Shown: in pieces, positions 63,788-64,000 of the stretch
Numbering within the stretch: the first letter of the stretch is position 1
Layout: the number at the start of each line of letters is the position of its first letter
NCBI GenBank assembly: GCA_004369045.1
Contig: ML213503.1
Span: forward strand, 571,343-635,342
DNA from: Heliocybe sulcata
Taxonomy: Eukaryota > Basidiomycota > Agaricomycetes > Gloeophyllales > Gloeophyllaceae
Length of the DNA: 64,000 bases
Direction of reading: 5' to 3'
The notes under the pieces: model-generated
Told to the model about the DNA's origin: nothing
Database searches by the model: none
The model's input: only the letters and a program-made list of their open reading frames with translations
Program-made: the position numbers and the translations under genes

Positions 63788-64000
63788 ATGTATTCAGAAG
63801 ACGATGAACCCCAGGAGCTCGATGCCATAGAGAGGCGTAAGCGTTACATCGATATACAGTATCTTTGTACCACGGCCAGCTCATAGGGACTATTTCAGTC
63901 AGACCTTCTTGGCCTCCGCTCAAACTGTACGAGGATCTGGAGGCAACAGCTCTTTCACGCGCGAAAGAAAAGCACAAAGACAAGCCTCAAGACAAAGGCT
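63788..64000 (+). CDS. Unidentified protein, first two exons (runs off the window)
   Basis: Exon 1 encodes MYSEDDEPQELDAIER. An intron (GTAAGC..TTTCAG, about 63837-63898) leads to exon 2, LRPSWPPLKLYEDLEA, then a Lys/Glu-rich stretch that is still open at the edge. The acidic then basic start with a likely helix suggests a nuclear or cytosolic protein, but I do not recognise the family. The frame, splice signals and a well-placed TATA box support a real gene. Confidence 0.55.

Overview
This window is nuclear DNA from a filamentous basidiomycete, probably an agaricomycete. The evidence is the gene content and architecture: intron-rich genes with GT..AG introns of about 45-65 nt, frequent CTAAC/CTRAY branch-like motifs, short intergenic gaps, and a set of conserved fungal housekeeping genes (AP-3 delta, UTP14, ubiquitin-L40 fusion, Ima1, peroxisomal thiolase with PTS2, glucosylceramide synthase). 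I saw no rRNA, convincing tRNA, CRISPR array, or recognisable transposon or virus-derived element. All gene models were spliced by eye.

Layout. 1-10.3 kb: the 3' part of a manganese-type cation-diffusion-facilitator gene, an unusual E2 (UBC) protein with a Cys-rich N-terminal half, a germinal-centre (GCK-III/Nak1-Kic1-like) kinase, and the AP-3 delta adaptin. 10.3-14 kb: a gene-poor stretch. 14-17.5 kb: two tandem paralogous 2-oxoglutarate/Fe(II) oxygenases. 18-26.5 kb: an MDR oxidoreductase, ubiquitin-L40, UTP14 and an NRAMP metal transporter.

27-50.4 kb is the standout. It is a direct tandem duplication of an 11-12 kb unit, each copy carrying one giant seven-exon gene of about 3,120 aa from the DUF6606-DUF3638-DUF3645 family. 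The two proteins keep an ordered set of motifs that resemble a SecA/superfamily-2 ATPase (GEGKSS, DESD, TGFSGT, TRGTDL, RMRKLG). Alignment of the two copies by eye shows a mosaic. Some blocks, including one whole intron plus the ATPase core, read as identical, while others (end of exon 2, exon 3, introns 2, 3, 4 and 6) are strongly diverged. That pattern suggests gene conversion between the copies or, less interestingly, an assembly artefact.

50.8-64 kb: inner-nuclear-membrane protein Ima1, a Mid2-like Ser/Thr-rich membrane protein, a membrane-anchored heparinase II/III-like protein, peroxisomal 3-ketoacyl-CoA thiolase, TatD-type nuclease (TATDN1 type), ceramide glucosyltransferase, and the first two exons of an unidentified gene running off the end. 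Most genes are independent housekeeping units. Functional links that can be suggested are manganese handling (CDF at the left end, NRAMP at 24-26.5 kb) and ubiquitin (the E2 and the ubiquitin-L40 gene; pipelines also tend to label the giant family ubiquitinyl hydrolase, which I could not support from motifs).
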